Assembly (NCBI GenBank): GCA_002493635.1
Contig: DKZL01000036.1
Span: 1 to 8,983 of the forward strand
DNA from: Ruminococcaceae bacterium UBA7075
GTDB lineage: Bacteria; Bacillota; Clostridia; Oscillospirales; Acutalibacteraceae
DNA: 8,983 bases
Direction: 5' to 3'
Position numbers and translations under genes: made by a program. The notes below the pieces were generated by a model. The model did no database searches. It saw only the letters and a program-made list of their open reading frames with translations, and was not told the DNA's origin. This document shows, one piece after another, positions 1 through 6,108 of this stretch (positions within the stretch are counted from its first letter, which is position 1; each line of letters begins with the position of its first letter).

Positions 1-373
1 CAGGGTCAAGGTGAATGTGTCTTTTTGCAGCGATAACACCGCATTCGATTTCAACTTCGCCGGCAGGACCAACAAGCTTGCAGCCCGGAGTGCCTGTAAT
101 GTCGCCCGATTCTCTTACAGGAGCGGCAATGCCGAGCTTTCTTGCATCTGTAAGTGATACCTCAACCTGATCTGCTTTTCTTTCCGGACCGAGGATCGAC
201 ATTTTCATTTCGCCTCTCGGACCTACAACGGTCACTTTTTCTTCGCAGGCAAACTGACCCGGTTGTGAGAGGTTCTTTTTATTTGTGAGAGTTGCGTCCT
301 TGCCGTAAAGAATCTCTAAAGTTTCTTTTGTAACATGAACGTGATGAGCTGATGTCTCAACCATTATTTTCAT
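1..373 (-). CDS. pduL: PduL-type phosphate acyltransferase (phosphotransacetylase), 5' part only
   Basis: The family moves an acyl group between coenzyme A and phosphate (acetyl-CoA or propanoyl-CoA to the acyl phosphate), feeding acetate or propionate kinase. About 124 N-terminal residues are visible and the 3' end lies outside the window. PduL hallmarks are present: an early SAHHVHV stretch (residues 8-14) holding one pair of zinc-ligand histidines, a GPRGEMKMSILGPER segment, a TDARKLGI...PVRESGDITGTPG segment, and CGVIAAKRHIH near the cut end holding the second His-x-His. The ATG at 373 has a GGTGG SD 8 nt upstream. The protein begins directly at the catalytic fold with no N-terminal encapsulation helix, so I infer a cytosolic fermentative enzyme rather than a microcompartment one. 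It is divergent from the methyltransferase gene. Substrate preference cannot be read from the sequence. Confidence 0.9.
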   Translation of the reverse strand, partial: MKIMVETSAHHVHVTKETLEILYGKDATLTNKKNLSQPGQFACEEKVTVVGPRGEMKMSILGPERKADQVEVSLTDARKLGIAAPVRESGDITGTPGCKLVGPAGEVEIECGVIAAKRHIHLDP

Positions 374-419
374 TTTATTAACCACCATTCGATAAAAATC
401 GACAGCGAACGCTGCCGTA

Positions 420-471
420 CAAATATATTTTACTACTAATTATTGCAAAATTCAATATGTTTTGATATTGT
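420..471. promoter_or_regulatory. Divergent promoter region between pduL and the methyltransferase gene
   Basis: On the plus strand TTGCAA (443-448), a 17-nt spacer and TATTGT (466-471), with TG at 463-464 as an extended -10, form a plausible sigma-A-type promoter. Transcription would start near 478, giving a very short leader that still includes the SD. TTGCAA is its own reverse complement, so the same box can act as -35 for pduL on the minus strand, followed by TATATT (427-422, 15-nt spacer) or TATTTG (425-420, 17-nt spacer). The plus-strand reading is the stronger one; the minus-strand -10 is a guess. Two small inverted repeats lie between this region and pduL: TCGAT/ATCGA (389-402) and CAGCG/CGCTG (403-414). 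Confidence 0.5.
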
Positions 472-490
472 TTTAAAGGAAAGAGGACTT

Positions 491-1162
491 ATGAAAGATA
501 ATTCGTCTGCATTCAATTCTTCAATCTATGACAGCAAGGTCAATGCAGTGCTTCCGTATTATACCGAATACAACAGACAAATACTTGATTTGGCAGAGGT
601 TTTCGGAATAAAAAACTCAAAATGGCTTGATACGGGCTGCGGCACGGGTAATCTTGCACTTAGGGTAACAGAAAAATTTGCCGACGTTAAGTTGGTACTC
701 TGTGACCCTTCGGCAGAAATGCTTGAAGCATCAAAAAGCAAACTTGCCGAATGTGATAATGTTAAGTTCAGGAATATATCGTCGCAGGAGCTTGACTATA
801 AAAACGAATTTGATATTGTAACTGCTGTTCAGGCACACCACTATTTAAGTATTGATGAGCGGAGAAAAGCAGAAAAAAATTGTTATGATGCGCTAAAAGA
901 CGGCGGTATTTTCATTACATTTGAAAACATTGCAATGTCTACCGAACAGAGCGAAATGCTTGCAATAGCACGCTGGAAAAATTATATGCTTGCCCACGGC
1001 AGAACAGAGGAGCAAACAGAAAACCATATGAAAAGGCGGGGAACCGAGCTGTTTCCGATTACGATTGAAGAGCATATAAAGATTCTTAAAGAAATCGGAT
1101 TTACATCGGTTGATTTGCTCTGGGGTTCATATTTGCAGGCAGGATTTTTTGCGATTAAGTAA
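491..1162 (+). CDS. Class I SAM-dependent methyltransferase
   Basis: A 223-residue small-molecule-type methyltransferase with a Rossmann-like fold. Motif I is WLDTGCGTGNL (residues 45-55), the glycine-rich S-adenosylmethionine loop. It is followed by the acidic strand-2 motif LVLCDPSAEML (68-78), then FDIVTAVQAHHYLS in the motif IV region and an ALKDGGIFITFEN strand typical of this superfamily. The substrate cannot be deduced. The ATG at 491 is preferred over an upstream in-frame TTG at 443, because AGGAAAGAGG sits just before 491 and the TTG lies in the predicted -35 box. The uracil-DNA glycosylase gene starts 19 nt after its stop, so the two are almost certainly cotranscribed, though I see no functional link. 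It is intact, with no sign of truncation. Confidence 0.88.
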   Translation: MKDNSSAFNSSIYDSKVNAVLPYYTEYNRQILDLAEVFGIKNSKWLDTGCGTGNLALRVTEKFADVKLVLCDPSAEMLEASKSKLAECDNVKFRNISSQELDYKNEFDIVTAVQAHHYLSIDERRKAEKNCYDALKDGGIFITFENIAMSTEQSEMLAIARWKNYMLAHGRTEEQTENHMKRRGTELFPITIEEHIKILKEIGFTSVDLLWGSYLQAGFFAIK

Positions 1163-1181
1163 GTAAAGGAGAAGATAGATT

Positions 1182-1757
1182 ATGTATAAAACATGGGATG
1201 AGCTGAAAACTGCTTGTGAGCAGTGTGAAAGGTGTGAGCTTTGCAAAACAAGGCATAATGTTGTTGTTGGCGTAGGCAGTGAAAATGCCGAGGTAATGTT
1301 TATCGGAGAAGGCCCCGGTGAAAACGAGGATTTGCAGGGTGAACCGTTTGTCGGCAGAGCAGGTAAGCTGCTTGATAAGATGCTTACAGCCGTTGACCTT
1401 GACCGCAACAAAAATATTTATATTGCCAATATTGTCAAGTGCCGTCCTCCGCAAAACAGAGATCCTAAGCCTGAAGAGCAGGAACAGTGCATAGAGTGGC
1501 TGCGTTCGCAGGTAAGACTGATAAAGCCAAAGATTATTGTATGTCTGGGCAGAATTGCAGCGGCAAAAATTATTAAGCCCGACATTAAAATTACCAAAGA
1601 GCACGGTCAGTGGATTCAGAAGGGCGATTATCTTATGATGGCAATGCTTCATCCGGCGGCGATTCTGCGTGACCCACGCAAAAAGCCCGACGCATTCAAC
1701 GACTTTTTGATTTTGCGTGACAAAATCAATGAAATCTGCGACCATACATACCTTTAG
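1182..1757 (+). CDS. udg: Family 4 uracil-DNA glycosylase ([4Fe-4S])
   Basis: Removes uracil from DNA by cleaving the N-glycosidic bond, the first step of base excision repair after cytosine deamination or dUTP incorporation. At 191 residues it has the usual length for family 4. Visible hallmarks: C15-x2-C18, then C87 in NIVKCRPPQN and C103, matching the four iron-sulphur cluster cysteines of this family (C12 and C21 are extra); motif 1 GEGPGENED (42-50); FVGRAGKLLD (56-65); and the HPAAIL motif (157-162) that reads into the DNA minor groove. AAAGGAG lies 10 nt before the ATG. It is the second gene of a two-gene unit and is followed at once by an intrinsic terminator. The assignment to family 4 rather than family 5 rests on motif 1 with its acidic residues. 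Confidence 0.94.
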   Translation: MYKTWDELKTACEQCERCELCKTRHNVVVGVGSENAEVMFIGEGPGENEDLQGEPFVGRAGKLLDKMLTAVDLDRNKNIYIANIVKCRPPQNRDPKPEEQEQCIEWLRSQVRLIKPKIIVCLGRIAAAKIIKPDIKITKEHGQWIQKGDYLMMAMLHPAAILRDPRKKPDAFNDFLILRDKINEICDHTYL

Positions 1758-1758
1758 T

Positions 1759-1797
1759 AAAAGACTGGCAGTGTCGTTTTTGACTGCCAGTCTTTTT
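1759..1797 (+). terminator. Rho-independent terminator of the methyltransferase-udg unit
   Basis: A perfect 14-bp stem, AAAAGACTGGCAGT (1759-1772) pairing with ACTGCCAGTCTTTT (1783-1796), has a 10-nt loop and ends in a T-run. It begins 2 nt after the udg stop codon. The A-rich 5' arm also gives some activity in the opposite direction, but the nearest convergent gene (murA) has its own terminator. Confidence 0.93.
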
Positions 1798-1950
1798 GTG
1801 TTCGTAGTGAACGGTTATTCTTGCAAAAACGACAAGTAATTTAGTTTCCTTAACAAATACCTTGACGTCCTTCATTGAATTTGTGCTTATATGTTCCCTA
1901 CAGATAACTTCTTAAATGTTGTGTTTGCTGTTACTCCAAAATTAATTATA

Positions 1951-1984
1951 TAAAAAACAGACCAATATTTCAATTGGCCTGTTT
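1951..1984 (-). terminator. Rho-independent terminator of murA
   Basis: On the minus strand AAACAGGCCAAT (1984-1973) pairs with ATTGGTCTGTTT (1966-1955), including one G-U wobble, over a 6-nt loop. It runs into a T-tract at 1957-1952. It lies about 70 nt beyond the murA stop. The DNA between this and the udg terminator (1798-1950) shows no gene or further structure. Confidence 0.85.
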
Positions 1985-2052
1985 AGAGATATTATTAAAT
2001 AGATTCAAGTTCTTGTCGATTATAGATAAATATACGTAGCAAAAATAGTGTG

Positions 2053-3348
2053 TTATGCACGAAGCTCTGCGTCATTGTCGCCTGTAAAATAAACCTTTTT
2101 GATGTCTGCGCCAAGAGCCTTGAATTTTTCAATGACATTCTCATATCCGCGTTCAATAAACTGAATATTTGAAATTTCGGTAGTACCGTTAATCTGCAAA
2201 GCAGCAATAATCATTGCTGCGCCTGCACGAAGGTCAGTAGCTTTAACAGGAGCGGCTGTGAGCGGAGCACCGCCTTCAATTATGGCAAGTCTTCCCTCAA
2301 CGGAAATCTGTGCGCCCATATTAATGAACTGGCTGATATACTGATAGCGATTGTCCCATACGCTCTCGTTTACTATACTTGTGCCTGGCACACCCATAAG
2401 AAGTGCAACAAACTGTGGCTGACAGTCAGTTGGGAAGCCGGGATGCGGCATTGTTTTTATGTTACAGCGCTTGAGCGGCTTTACTGTCGCATCAACCTTG
2501 ATTGATTCATCGTATTCTGTAATTTTAACACCCATCTCACGAAGCTTTATAGAAATTGACTCAAGGTGTTTTGGTGTGATGTTGTTTACAGTAATACAGC
2601 CTCTTGTTGCAGCAGCAGCGCACATATATGTGCCTGCCTCAATCTGGTCGGGAATAACAGAGTATGTGACGCCGTGAAGATAGCCGACACCTCTGACTTT
2701 AATAACATCGGTACCGGCACCTCGGATGTCTGCACCCATTGAATTCAAAAAGTTTGCAAGGTCAACAATATGAGGTTCTTTGGCAGCGTTTTCAATGACA
2801 GTCTGACCTTCTGCCTTGCAGGCAGCAAGCATAATGTTCATTGTTGCGCCGACAGACACAACATCAAGATAAATATGTGTTCCGATAAGCTTATTGTCAC
2901 ATTTTGCATCAATAATTGCACCGTCAATGAGACGAGTTTCTGCACCGAGTGCCTCAAAACCCTTTAAGTGCTGGTCAATAGGGCGGACGCCGAAATTACA
3001 GCCGCCCGGAAGAGCAACCTTTGCATTGCCGTATTTGCCAAGCAATGCACCGAGCAAATAGTATGAAGCACGCATTCCGCGAACAAGCTCGGTTGTAGCG
3101 TTGCAGGTCTGAATATGAGTAGGATCAATATATAAAGACGATTTGTTAATTCTTCGTACGTTTGCACCCAACTGCTGAAGGATGCGGCTTATAAGAGAAA
3201 CATCGCTGATATTCGGGATGTTTTCTATCTGACAAGGCTCGTCACAAAGAATTACAGCAGGAATAATTGCAACTGCTGCATTTTTTGCTCCGCTGATGTT
3301 TACCTCGCCAAAAAGCGGTTTGCCACCGTTTACAACAAATTTTTCCAA
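2053..3348 (-). CDS. murA: UDP-N-acetylglucosamine 1-carboxyvinyltransferase (MurA)
   Basis: Transfers enolpyruvate from phosphoenolpyruvate to UDP-GlcNAc, the committed cytoplasmic step of peptidoglycan synthesis and the fosfomycin target. With the start chosen here it has 431 residues, normal for the family. K22 and N23 (SGAKNAA) match the UDP-GlcNAc/PEP contact residues. The catalytic-loop cysteine is C117 in LPGGCNFGVRP, so the protein is the fosfomycin-sensitive Cys type rather than the Asp type. The conserved aspartate is D308 in FPTDCQPQ, and DLRAGAAM near the C terminus holds the conserved arginine. The start is TTG at 3348: GGAG (3361-3358) lies 9 nt upstream and the protein then begins MEKFVVNGGKPL, as in related proteins. 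The frame is open 5 codons further to a TTG at 3363, but that would place the SD inside the gene. It stands alone with its own promoter and terminator. Confidence 0.96.
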   Translation of the reverse strand: MEKFVVNGGKPLFGEVNISGAKNAAVAIIPAVILCDEPCQIENIPNISDVSLISRILQQLGANVRRINKSSLYIDPTHIQTCNATTELVRGMRASYYLLGALLGKYGNAKVALPGGCNFGVRPIDQHLKGFEALGAETRLIDGAIIDAKCDNKLIGTHIYLDVVSVGATMNIMLAACKAEGQTVIENAAKEPHIVDLANFLNSMGADIRGAGTDVIKVRGVGYLHGVTYSVIPDQIEAGTYMCAAAATRGCITVNNITPKHLESISIKLREMGVKITEYDESIKVDATVKPLKRCNIKTMPHPGFPTDCQPQFVALLMGVPGTSIVNESVWDNRYQYISQFINMGAQISVEGRLAIIEGGAPLTAAPVKATDLRAGAAMIIAALQINGTTEISNIQFIERGYENVIEKFKALGADIKKVYFTGDNDAELRA

Positions 3349-3466
3349 AAAAATACACTCCAATTCGTATTGTGTTCAATAACCTTCAAGTGTGTGATAT
3401 TCAAAATAAATATTATAGTCAATAGATATAAAAAGCTACATATAGACGATGACAATTTTATATCAT

Positions 3467-3495
3467 ACCACAATTTGTGGTTACGTATATGTAAC
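3467..3495 (-). repeat. Two adjoining inverted repeats in the murA leader
   Basis: ACCACAA-T-TTGTGGT (3467-3481) is a perfect 7-bp dyad with a 1-nt centre, and GTTAC/GTAAC (3480-3495) flanks a 6-nt centre directly beside it. Both would lie in the 5' leader if murA is transcribed from the promoter at 3545-3517. They could be operator half-sites or small leader hairpins. The 1-nt centre of the first favours a protein-binding dyad over an RNA hairpin. Function is unknown. Confidence 0.4.
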
Positions 3496-3516
3496 TATAC
3501 AATTCTCAATAAGAAA

Positions 3517-3545
3517 ATGATACTACAATATTGTAGTAAAGTCAA
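3517..3545 (-). promoter_or_regulatory. Candidate murA promoter with an 18-bp palindrome in the spacer
   Basis: On the minus strand TTGACT (3545-3540), a 17-nt spacer and TATCAT (3522-3517) form a good vegetative promoter. The perfect palindrome TACTACAATATTGTAGTA (3521-3538) fills nearly all of the spacer and touches the -10 box, the usual position for a repressor that blocks RNA polymerase. The leader to the murA start would be about 160 nt. The core TACA-n4-TGTA is reminiscent of BlaI/MecI/CopY-family operators, which normally have TACA-n2-TGTA, so the regulator's identity is only a suggestion. A closer TATAAT on the minus strand (3417-3412) lacks a good -35. Confidence 0.55.
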
Positions 3546-3774
3546 CGCACTTTTGGAATTGTAACCGATTTTTGGCAAAGTTGTACTCAATTTATTAAAT
3601 TGGTGTTACATTTATTTTTAATATGACCAATGACTGTAACCTTTTGTTATAATTTCCGTAAAAGAAATAAAAAATGCGACTATTTTCACTAAAAGAATTA
3701 ACGGTTTGTAATAAAACGTACTTAAAGTTAGCAGTTTGACATATTATTAAATGTATTTTTAAAATGCAGGGCAA
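3546..3774. other. Gene-free AT-rich spacer between murA promoter and Nudix gene
   Basis: No open frame with a ribosome-binding site is visible on either strand. GTTAC/GTAAC pentamers recur across the whole intergenic stretch (3480, 3491, 3561, 3605, 3636), with the last three in this part. A perfect extended -10, TGTTATAAT (3645-3653), points to the right but has no convincing -35 and no gene ahead of it in that direction. I see no clear terminator for the Nudix gene here. Confidence 0.5.
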
Positions 3775-4257
3775 CTATTGCCAGAGTTTTAGCAATTTTT
3801 CAGCGATTGCAGATACGGTGCTTTTGTCACTAATATCGCTGTAAAATGACAGACTTTCAATTTCGGCTCTGTCTTTTCTGTACTTTCTGATTGTATCAAG
3901 AGAGGATTTTGATAAATTCATTCCGTATAATCCTCCGTATTCTATGTGCGGTTCAGGATTAAAATTACTTGGAGCCTTTTTGTATTTCATCAGTCCGATA
4001 AATTTACAGTCGGCATTCTCAAGCCCTAATTCCTCATTTATCTCCCTGACAATACAATCTTTTGTGCTTTCGCCTTTCTCTATACATCCGCCGAAAATTT
4101 CCCAGCTTTTACGGAAGTGATTCCACCCCATAAGGTATTCATTACCGATTTTAACAATGACCATTGAGTGGGTTACAGGGGAATATCTGTTAGTTTTGCT
4201 TTCGTCTGTTTTTAAGACATCAATCAGCTCGTCGCCGTTTTCATCTTTAGCTATCAT
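3775..4257 (-). CDS. Nudix hydrolase
   Basis: A 160-residue single-domain Nudix protein; the family hydrolyses nucleoside diphosphates linked to another moiety and depends on Mg or Mn. The Nudix box is complete at residues 57-79: G57, E63, R71-E72, E75-E76 and G78 all fit GX5EX7REUXEEXGU. The preceding SWEIFGG strand and the following ...CKFIGLMKY strand are typical of the fold. The N-terminal DENGDELIDVLKTDE resembles the lead-in of the IPP-isomerase/MutT-like subgroup, but the substrate cannot be fixed. The ATG at 4257 is chosen because GGAGAG lies 5 nt upstream. The frame stays open to 4362, but that extension is AT-rich, overlaps the phosphatase gene end and looks non-coding. It lies 97 nt downstream of the histidine phosphatase gene, probably in one transcript. 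Confidence 0.9.
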   Translation of the reverse strand: MIAKDENGDELIDVLKTDESKTNRYSPVTHSMVIVKIGNEYLMGWNHFRKSWEIFGGCIEKGESTKDCIVREINEELGLENADCKFIGLMKYKKAPSNFNPEPHIEYGGLYGMNLSKSSLDTIRKYRKDRAEIESLSFYSDISDKSTVSAIAEKLLKLWQ

Positions 4258-4354
4258 TTCAACTCTCCAAATATTTTTTGTTCTGATATTAATATTTGCA
4301 TATGAATAGTTTAAAATGATAGAAATATTTTGTAAATAAAAAAGTCTGTTATAC

Positions 4355-4963
4355 TTAGGCAATATAAGACATATCGCTTATTTTTTTGATAAATCTCTTT
4401 CCGTTATCATTTTCAAACATATATGAAACACCGCCGGCTAAGCCAAAAATTTCAAAAGCATTAATGCTCTCAATATCCAATCCTAAAAACATAGTATTAA
4501 ATATGCTCAATAAATCTCCGTGAGAAACAATTATGATGTTTTCATCATTTTCTGCAATTATTCCATCAAAAAAGGGTTTAAGACGGTTCCACTCGTCTCT
4601 GCGGCTTTCCGCATCAGAAAACAATTTGTCGTCAACAGTTTTTTCTTCTGTTTCGAGATTTTCTCGAAGCCACTTAACTGATTTGCCACAGCATTTTCCA
4701 AGATTTCGTTCTCTTAATTCAGACCTGAAAACAGGAACAATCCCCAGATGTTCACCTATAATTTTGGCGGTTTGTTTTGCACGAAGCAAGTCCGAAGAAT
4801 ACATAACAAATTCTTTTTCCGATAATTCGGTTTTTAATTTTTCACCTATTCTATTTGCTTGCTGTACTCCTAATGCTGACAATTCCCAATCTGTCCATGA
4901 ACCGACCATTCCGTTTGTATGATGAATTGACTGAGTATGCTGGATAGTAATAATATTTTTCAT
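4355..4963 (-). CDS. Histidine phosphatase superfamily protein with variant QHT motif
   Basis: A 202-residue protein of the phosphoglycerate mutase/histidine phosphatase (branch 1) fold, in which a histidine is phosphorylated during catalysis. The N-terminal strand ITIQHTQS keeps the catalytic His (H9), but the classic RHG reads QHT (Q8, T10). It is followed by HHTNGMVGSWTDW and a LSALG turn. SSDLLRAKQTA holds the second phosphate-pocket arginine (R61), ELRERNLG (81-88) carries the usual acid, and VSHGD holds the second catalytic His (H147). The start has AAGGA 7 nt upstream. With the downstream Nudix gene it suggests a nucleotide or phospho-metabolite housecleaning pair, which is inference. 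I have an impression that QHTQS variants occur in other Firmicutes proteins, so activity may be retained, but this needs an alignment. No promoter upstream is clear. Confidence 0.85.
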   Translation of the reverse strand: MKNIITIQHTQSIHHTNGMVGSWTDWELSALGVQQANRIGEKLKTELSEKEFVMYSSDLLRAKQTAKIIGEHLGIVPVFRSELRERNLGKCCGKSVKWLRENLETEEKTVDDKLFSDAESRRDEWNRLKPFFDGIIAENDENIIIVSHGDLLSIFNTMFLGLDIESINAFEIFGLAGGVSYMFENDNGKRFIKKISDMSYIA

Positions 4964-5148
4964 AAATAATTCCTTATATTAACAATTTCTATTTTATCTT
5001 TTATTATCAACGCTACGCACATTGTATGGCACGAGCGGATAGGAAGTACGATCTTTCGTATTTTTCCAATCAATGTTACACACTTTTAAATGGCGATTGA
5101 TACAAATGTCCTATGCGGCAGCTCCCTTGTTCTCATCACCCGTTCTGA

Positions 5149-5811
5149 TTAAAGATTATTTTCATAATAGGCATCAAGTCTCGTTTTCACATTTTCCTGC
5201 AAATTTCGATAGAAAAACTGATAGTCATACAAATGATAAATTCCTTCTTCAAACAGGTCAAGTCCAGGAGGATAATCACCGGGAGATACATCGGTTACTT
5301 TCAATGCTCCTCGTGTGCTGTCAATATACGCACCTGTCAGGTTGTTTATCTCATTTATGATATTTCCGCTGTAATCGGTAAAGCAAGAACCCAAATTCTC
5401 GGATCGATCTGCAACCGTCCCGTCAGTTTTCCAGTTGAGAGGGTTGATGGCAAGTGTCTTTGTGCCGCTTGGTATCATAAGCGACTCGTTAATGGATTCG
5501 GATTCACTGTTGAATGAAACGATCACACCGGTATCATTTTCTCCGGTTGCAAATGTAAGATGGGGATTTTCCTCTATTTCCTGCTCGGTAATTCTCCAAC
5601 CAATGGCATAACACGCCACCAATTGCTGATTTATGTCCTGATCTTTAAAGCAGTCCTTTATTAAACGGATACACATATCTGCGCCTTGTGAGAATCCGGC
5701 AAGTATAATAGGATTACCATCGTTCTCGTTTTCCATGTAATATGATGAACAAAACAGGATTGCTCTTGCTATGTCGTGGCAACGCTTGTTGCTCTCAACA
5801 TAAACAGAGCA
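5149..5811 (-). pseudogene. 5'-truncated DUF3089 alpha/beta hydrolase remnant
   Basis: The open frame runs from an in-frame TAA at 5814-5812 to the stop at 5149, with the first ATG at 5736 (195 residues from there). It matches the C-terminal part of DUF3089 proteins. The nucleophile elbow is GFSQGAD (Ser16 counted from that ATG). Next comes CYAIGWRITEQEIEENPHL, a GENDTGV segment likely to carry the catalytic acid, INPLNW, and the C-terminal HLYDYQFFYRNLQENV with the likely catalytic His. Upstream of the ATG, in-frame codons still read like the family (DIARA...SSYYMENENDG). From memory of the family, full-length members are roughly 300-plus residues with about 120-150 residues before the elbow; these are missing here. 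No SD precedes 5736. It is therefore most likely a decaying gene, although a short product cannot be excluded. Confidence 0.72.
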
Positions 5812-5905
5812 TTATTAATGGTATCATAATTTTCCGATATACTTACCTATCATACATTTCGAGATTTCTTATAGTATTTTCTTGTTTGAGTAATCGTATT
5901 TCCAT
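5769..5905 (-). pseudogene. Short coding-like fragments, possibly a frameshifted gene remnant
   Basis: An ATG at 5905 opens a 20-codon frame beginning MEIRLLKQEN and ending at a TAA at 5845-5843. Reading on in a frame shifted by one base gives 25 further codons (from 5846) beginning VSISENYD and ending at TAG 5771-5769. Both stretches have protein-like composition and join at the first stop, so a one-base change would fuse them into about 45 residues. The second fragment overlaps the 5' end of the hydrolase remnant in another frame. I do not recognise the family. It may be chance, because the lengths are short. Confidence 0.3.
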
Positions 5906-6108
5906 TTATGTTTTTCCGTAAATTACAATTTTATTATTTCCTCAAATACCTATTTATCGCTTTAAACCCGTAACATCTACACAATACACTTGATTGATAT
6001 GAGAGAATATATTAATTTATATAATCATAAACTCAATAATTTATTACAAAAGCGTTTAATTTCATTAATTCTACCTGCAACATCATCGTTGTGTTCGATC
6101 GAGAGAGG
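5906..6108. other. AT-rich spacer between acyltransferase and hydrolase remnant
   Basis: No gene with a start signal is visible on either strand and there is no clear intrinsic terminator for the acyltransferase. The acyltransferase frame continues open for 27 codons past its TAA, down to a TGA at 6027-6025, with protein-like sequence (for example NDDVAGRINEIKRF). This may be a remnant of a longer C terminus or of another gene. Confidence 0.4.

Noticed and set aside
443..490. N-terminal 16-codon extension of the methyltransferase from a TTG start
   Set aside because: The TTG is part of the predicted -35 box and has no SD, while ATG 491 has a strong AGGAAAGAGG.
1155..1745. Long minus-strand open frame (196 codons) opposite the udg gene
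   Set aside because: It is antisense to a gene with full family motifs; its residues show no recognisable domain and it has no convincing start signal.
4258..4362. 35-residue N-terminal extension of the Nudix protein
   Set aside because: It overlaps the phosphatase stop and is low-complexity Asn/Ile-rich, while an SD and ATG at 4257 fit the family.
4533..4922. Plus-strand open frame of 129 codons
   Set aside because: It is a shadow of the histidine phosphatase gene, Ser/Phe-rich as expected from reverse-strand reading, with no recognisable domain.
5051..5072. Plus-strand hairpin TACGA/TCGTA followed by T-run, terminator-like
   Set aside because: The stem is only 5 bp and there is no plus-strand gene upstream for it to terminate.
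4964..5148. Spacer between the hydrolase remnant and the phosphatase searched for a promoter, insertion-sequence ends or another gene
   Set aside because: No paired -35/-10 with good spacing, no inverted-repeat ends and no coding frame with an SD were found.
5073..5517. Overlapping plus-strand frames opposite the hydrolase remnant
   Set aside because: They are shadows of the minus-strand reading, which alone carries the recognisable motifs.
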